Shown here piece by piece: positions 63,335 to 64,000 of a stretch of DNA of 64,000 nucleotides. Position 1 is the stretch's first letter. Each line of letters begins with the position of its first letter. The notes under the pieces were generated by a model, which did not search any database, was not told the origin of the DNA, and saw only the letters and a list, made by a program, of their open reading frames with translations. The stretch comes from Burkholderia pyrrocinia (GTDB lineage: Bacteria; Pseudomonadota; Gammaproteobacteria; Burkholderiales; Burkholderiaceae): assembly GCF_003330765.1 (NCBI RefSeq), contig NZ_CP024902.1, positions 2,480,001-2,544,000 of the forward strand. The letters run 5' to 3'. Made by a program: the position numbers and the translations under genes.

Positions 63335-64000
63335 ATGTCGCTCTTCTCCGCTGTCCAGCTTGCTCCCCGCGACCCGATCCTGGGCCTGAACGAAGCCTTC
63401 AACGCCGATGCGCGTCCGACCAAGGTCAACCTCGGCGTCGGCGTGTACACGAACGAAGAAGGCAAGATTCCGTTGCTGCGCGCGGTTCGCGAAGCGGAGA
63501 AGGTGCGTGTCGAAGCCGGCCTGCCGCGCGGCTACCTGCCGATCGACGGGATCGCCGCCTACGATGCGGCCGTGCAGAAGCTGCTGCTCGGCAACGATTC
63601 GCCGCTGATCGCTGCGGGCCGCGTGGTCACGGCGCAGGCACTGGGCGGCACGGGCGCGCTGAAGATCGGCGCCGATTTCCTGCGCACCGTGAACCCGAAC
63701 GCGAAGGTCGCGATCAGCGATCCGAGCTGGGAAAACCACCGCGCGCTGTTCGAAGCGGCCGGCTTCGAAGTCGTCGCGTACCCCTATTACGACGCCGCGA
63801 CCAACGGCGTGAACTTCGAAGGCATGCTGTCGGCGCTGAACGGCTACGCGGCGGGCACGGTTGTCGTGCTGCACGCGTGCTGCCACAACCCGACCGGCGT
63901 GGACCTGACCGACGCGCAATGGCAGCAGATCGTCGACGTCGTGAAGGCGCGCAACCTCGTACCGTTCCTCGACATGGCCTACCAGGGCTTCGGCGAAAAC
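63335..64000 (+). CDS. tyrB: Aromatic/aspartate aminotransferase (class I, PLP), 3' end cut by the window
   Basis: Aminotransferase of the AspC/TyrB subfamily, first 222 residues visible of about 400. Substrate-binding LNLGVGVYTNEEGKIPLLRAV appears in its variant VNLGVGVY; YLPIDGIAAYDAAV, GGTGALKIGADFL, SDPSWENHRALFEAAGF and HACCHNPTGVD follow. The PLP lysine lies beyond the window. Makes tyrosine/phenylalanine or aspartate from keto acids; the split between AspC and TyrB cannot be made from this part. Start ATG 63335. Confidence 0.92.
   Translation, partial: MSLFSAVQLAPRDPILGLNEAFNADARPTKVNLGVGVYTNEEGKIPLLRAVREAEKVRVEAGLPRGYLPIDGIAAYDAAVQKLLLGNDSPLIAAGRVVTAQALGGTGALKIGADFLRTVNPNAKVAISDPSWENHRALFEAAGFEVVAYPYYDAATNGVNFEGMLSALNGYAAGTVVVLHACCHNPTGVDLTDAQWQQIVDVVKARNLVPFLDMAYQGFGEN

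Noticed and set aside
63119..63919. Minus-strand open frame of 266 codons upstream of uvrB
   Set aside because: Opposes the start of the tyrB-like aminotransferase, whose protein is clearly conserved.

Overview
The window is high-GC DNA (roughly two thirds G+C) with densely packed, mostly co-directional operons. It looks like the primary chromosome of a Burkholderia species, most likely of the B. cepacia complex. The grounds are the seven-gene hut operon with hutC inside it, the ftrABCD iron system next to hemP and uvrB, and the bfr-murI-bfd-tonB-exbBD order. No plasmid, phage, integrase, insertion sequence or CRISPR array was seen.

Layout. 1-3525 (minus): the end of a putrescine-degradation operon (gamma-glutamylputrescine pathway), preceded by an unexplained 720-base stretch. 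4248-12291 (minus): complete histidine utilisation operon hutH-C-U-D-I-F-G, with twin HutC operators and a strong terminator; a periplasmic amino-acid binding protein diverges from it. 13383-18114: a phosphopantetheinyl transferase, an alpha/beta hydrolase, a LysR regulator and an MFS carrier with a coupled 38-residue protein, with three hairpin-forming tandem repeats at 15386-15540. 18145-19641: DNA photolyase.

19755-29422 is the most interesting region. A divergent pair of operons encodes PAPS synthesis (CysD and a fused CysN-CysC) on one side. On the other are a PAPS-type sulfotransferase with a DUF1214-like protein, a short-chain dehydrogenase and a DHH phosphoesterase. An SRPBCC/NTF2-like pair lies to the left and a LuxR-type regulator to the right. 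One 16-17 bp dyad (TTAGTCC-like arm, GGACGA-like arm) occurs upstream of all four transcription units, each time about 38-40 bases before a -10-like hexamer, as expected for a class II activator site. I read this as one regulated sulfonation system that makes its own PAPS and may clear the by-product pAp.

29668-35169: MFS carrier with a lactonase-fold propeller protein, an AraC regulator divergent from a fatty acid desaturase, and a HAD phosphatase. 35303-39898 (minus): a Ter-type stress operon (TelA, VWA protein, DUF475/TerC, TerD, unknown helical protein). 40253-41344: a LysE-type exporter and an unknown protein. 41720-41809: tRNA-Ser(GGA). 41901-46330 (minus): Na+/solute symporter with its small subunit, and acetyl-CoA synthetase. 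46629-49821: EamA exporter, YqhA-like protein, class I fumarase.

50011-60773 is largely iron biology: bacterioferritin, its ferredoxin, TonB-ExbB-ExbD, HemP with a structured 3' region that may be a Fur-regulated sRNA, and FtrABCD. Fur-box-like 19-mers precede bfd, hemP and ftrA. A LysR regulator, a pirin and a DUF1857 protein sit in the middle. The window closes with uvrB and the start of a tyrB-like aminotransferase.
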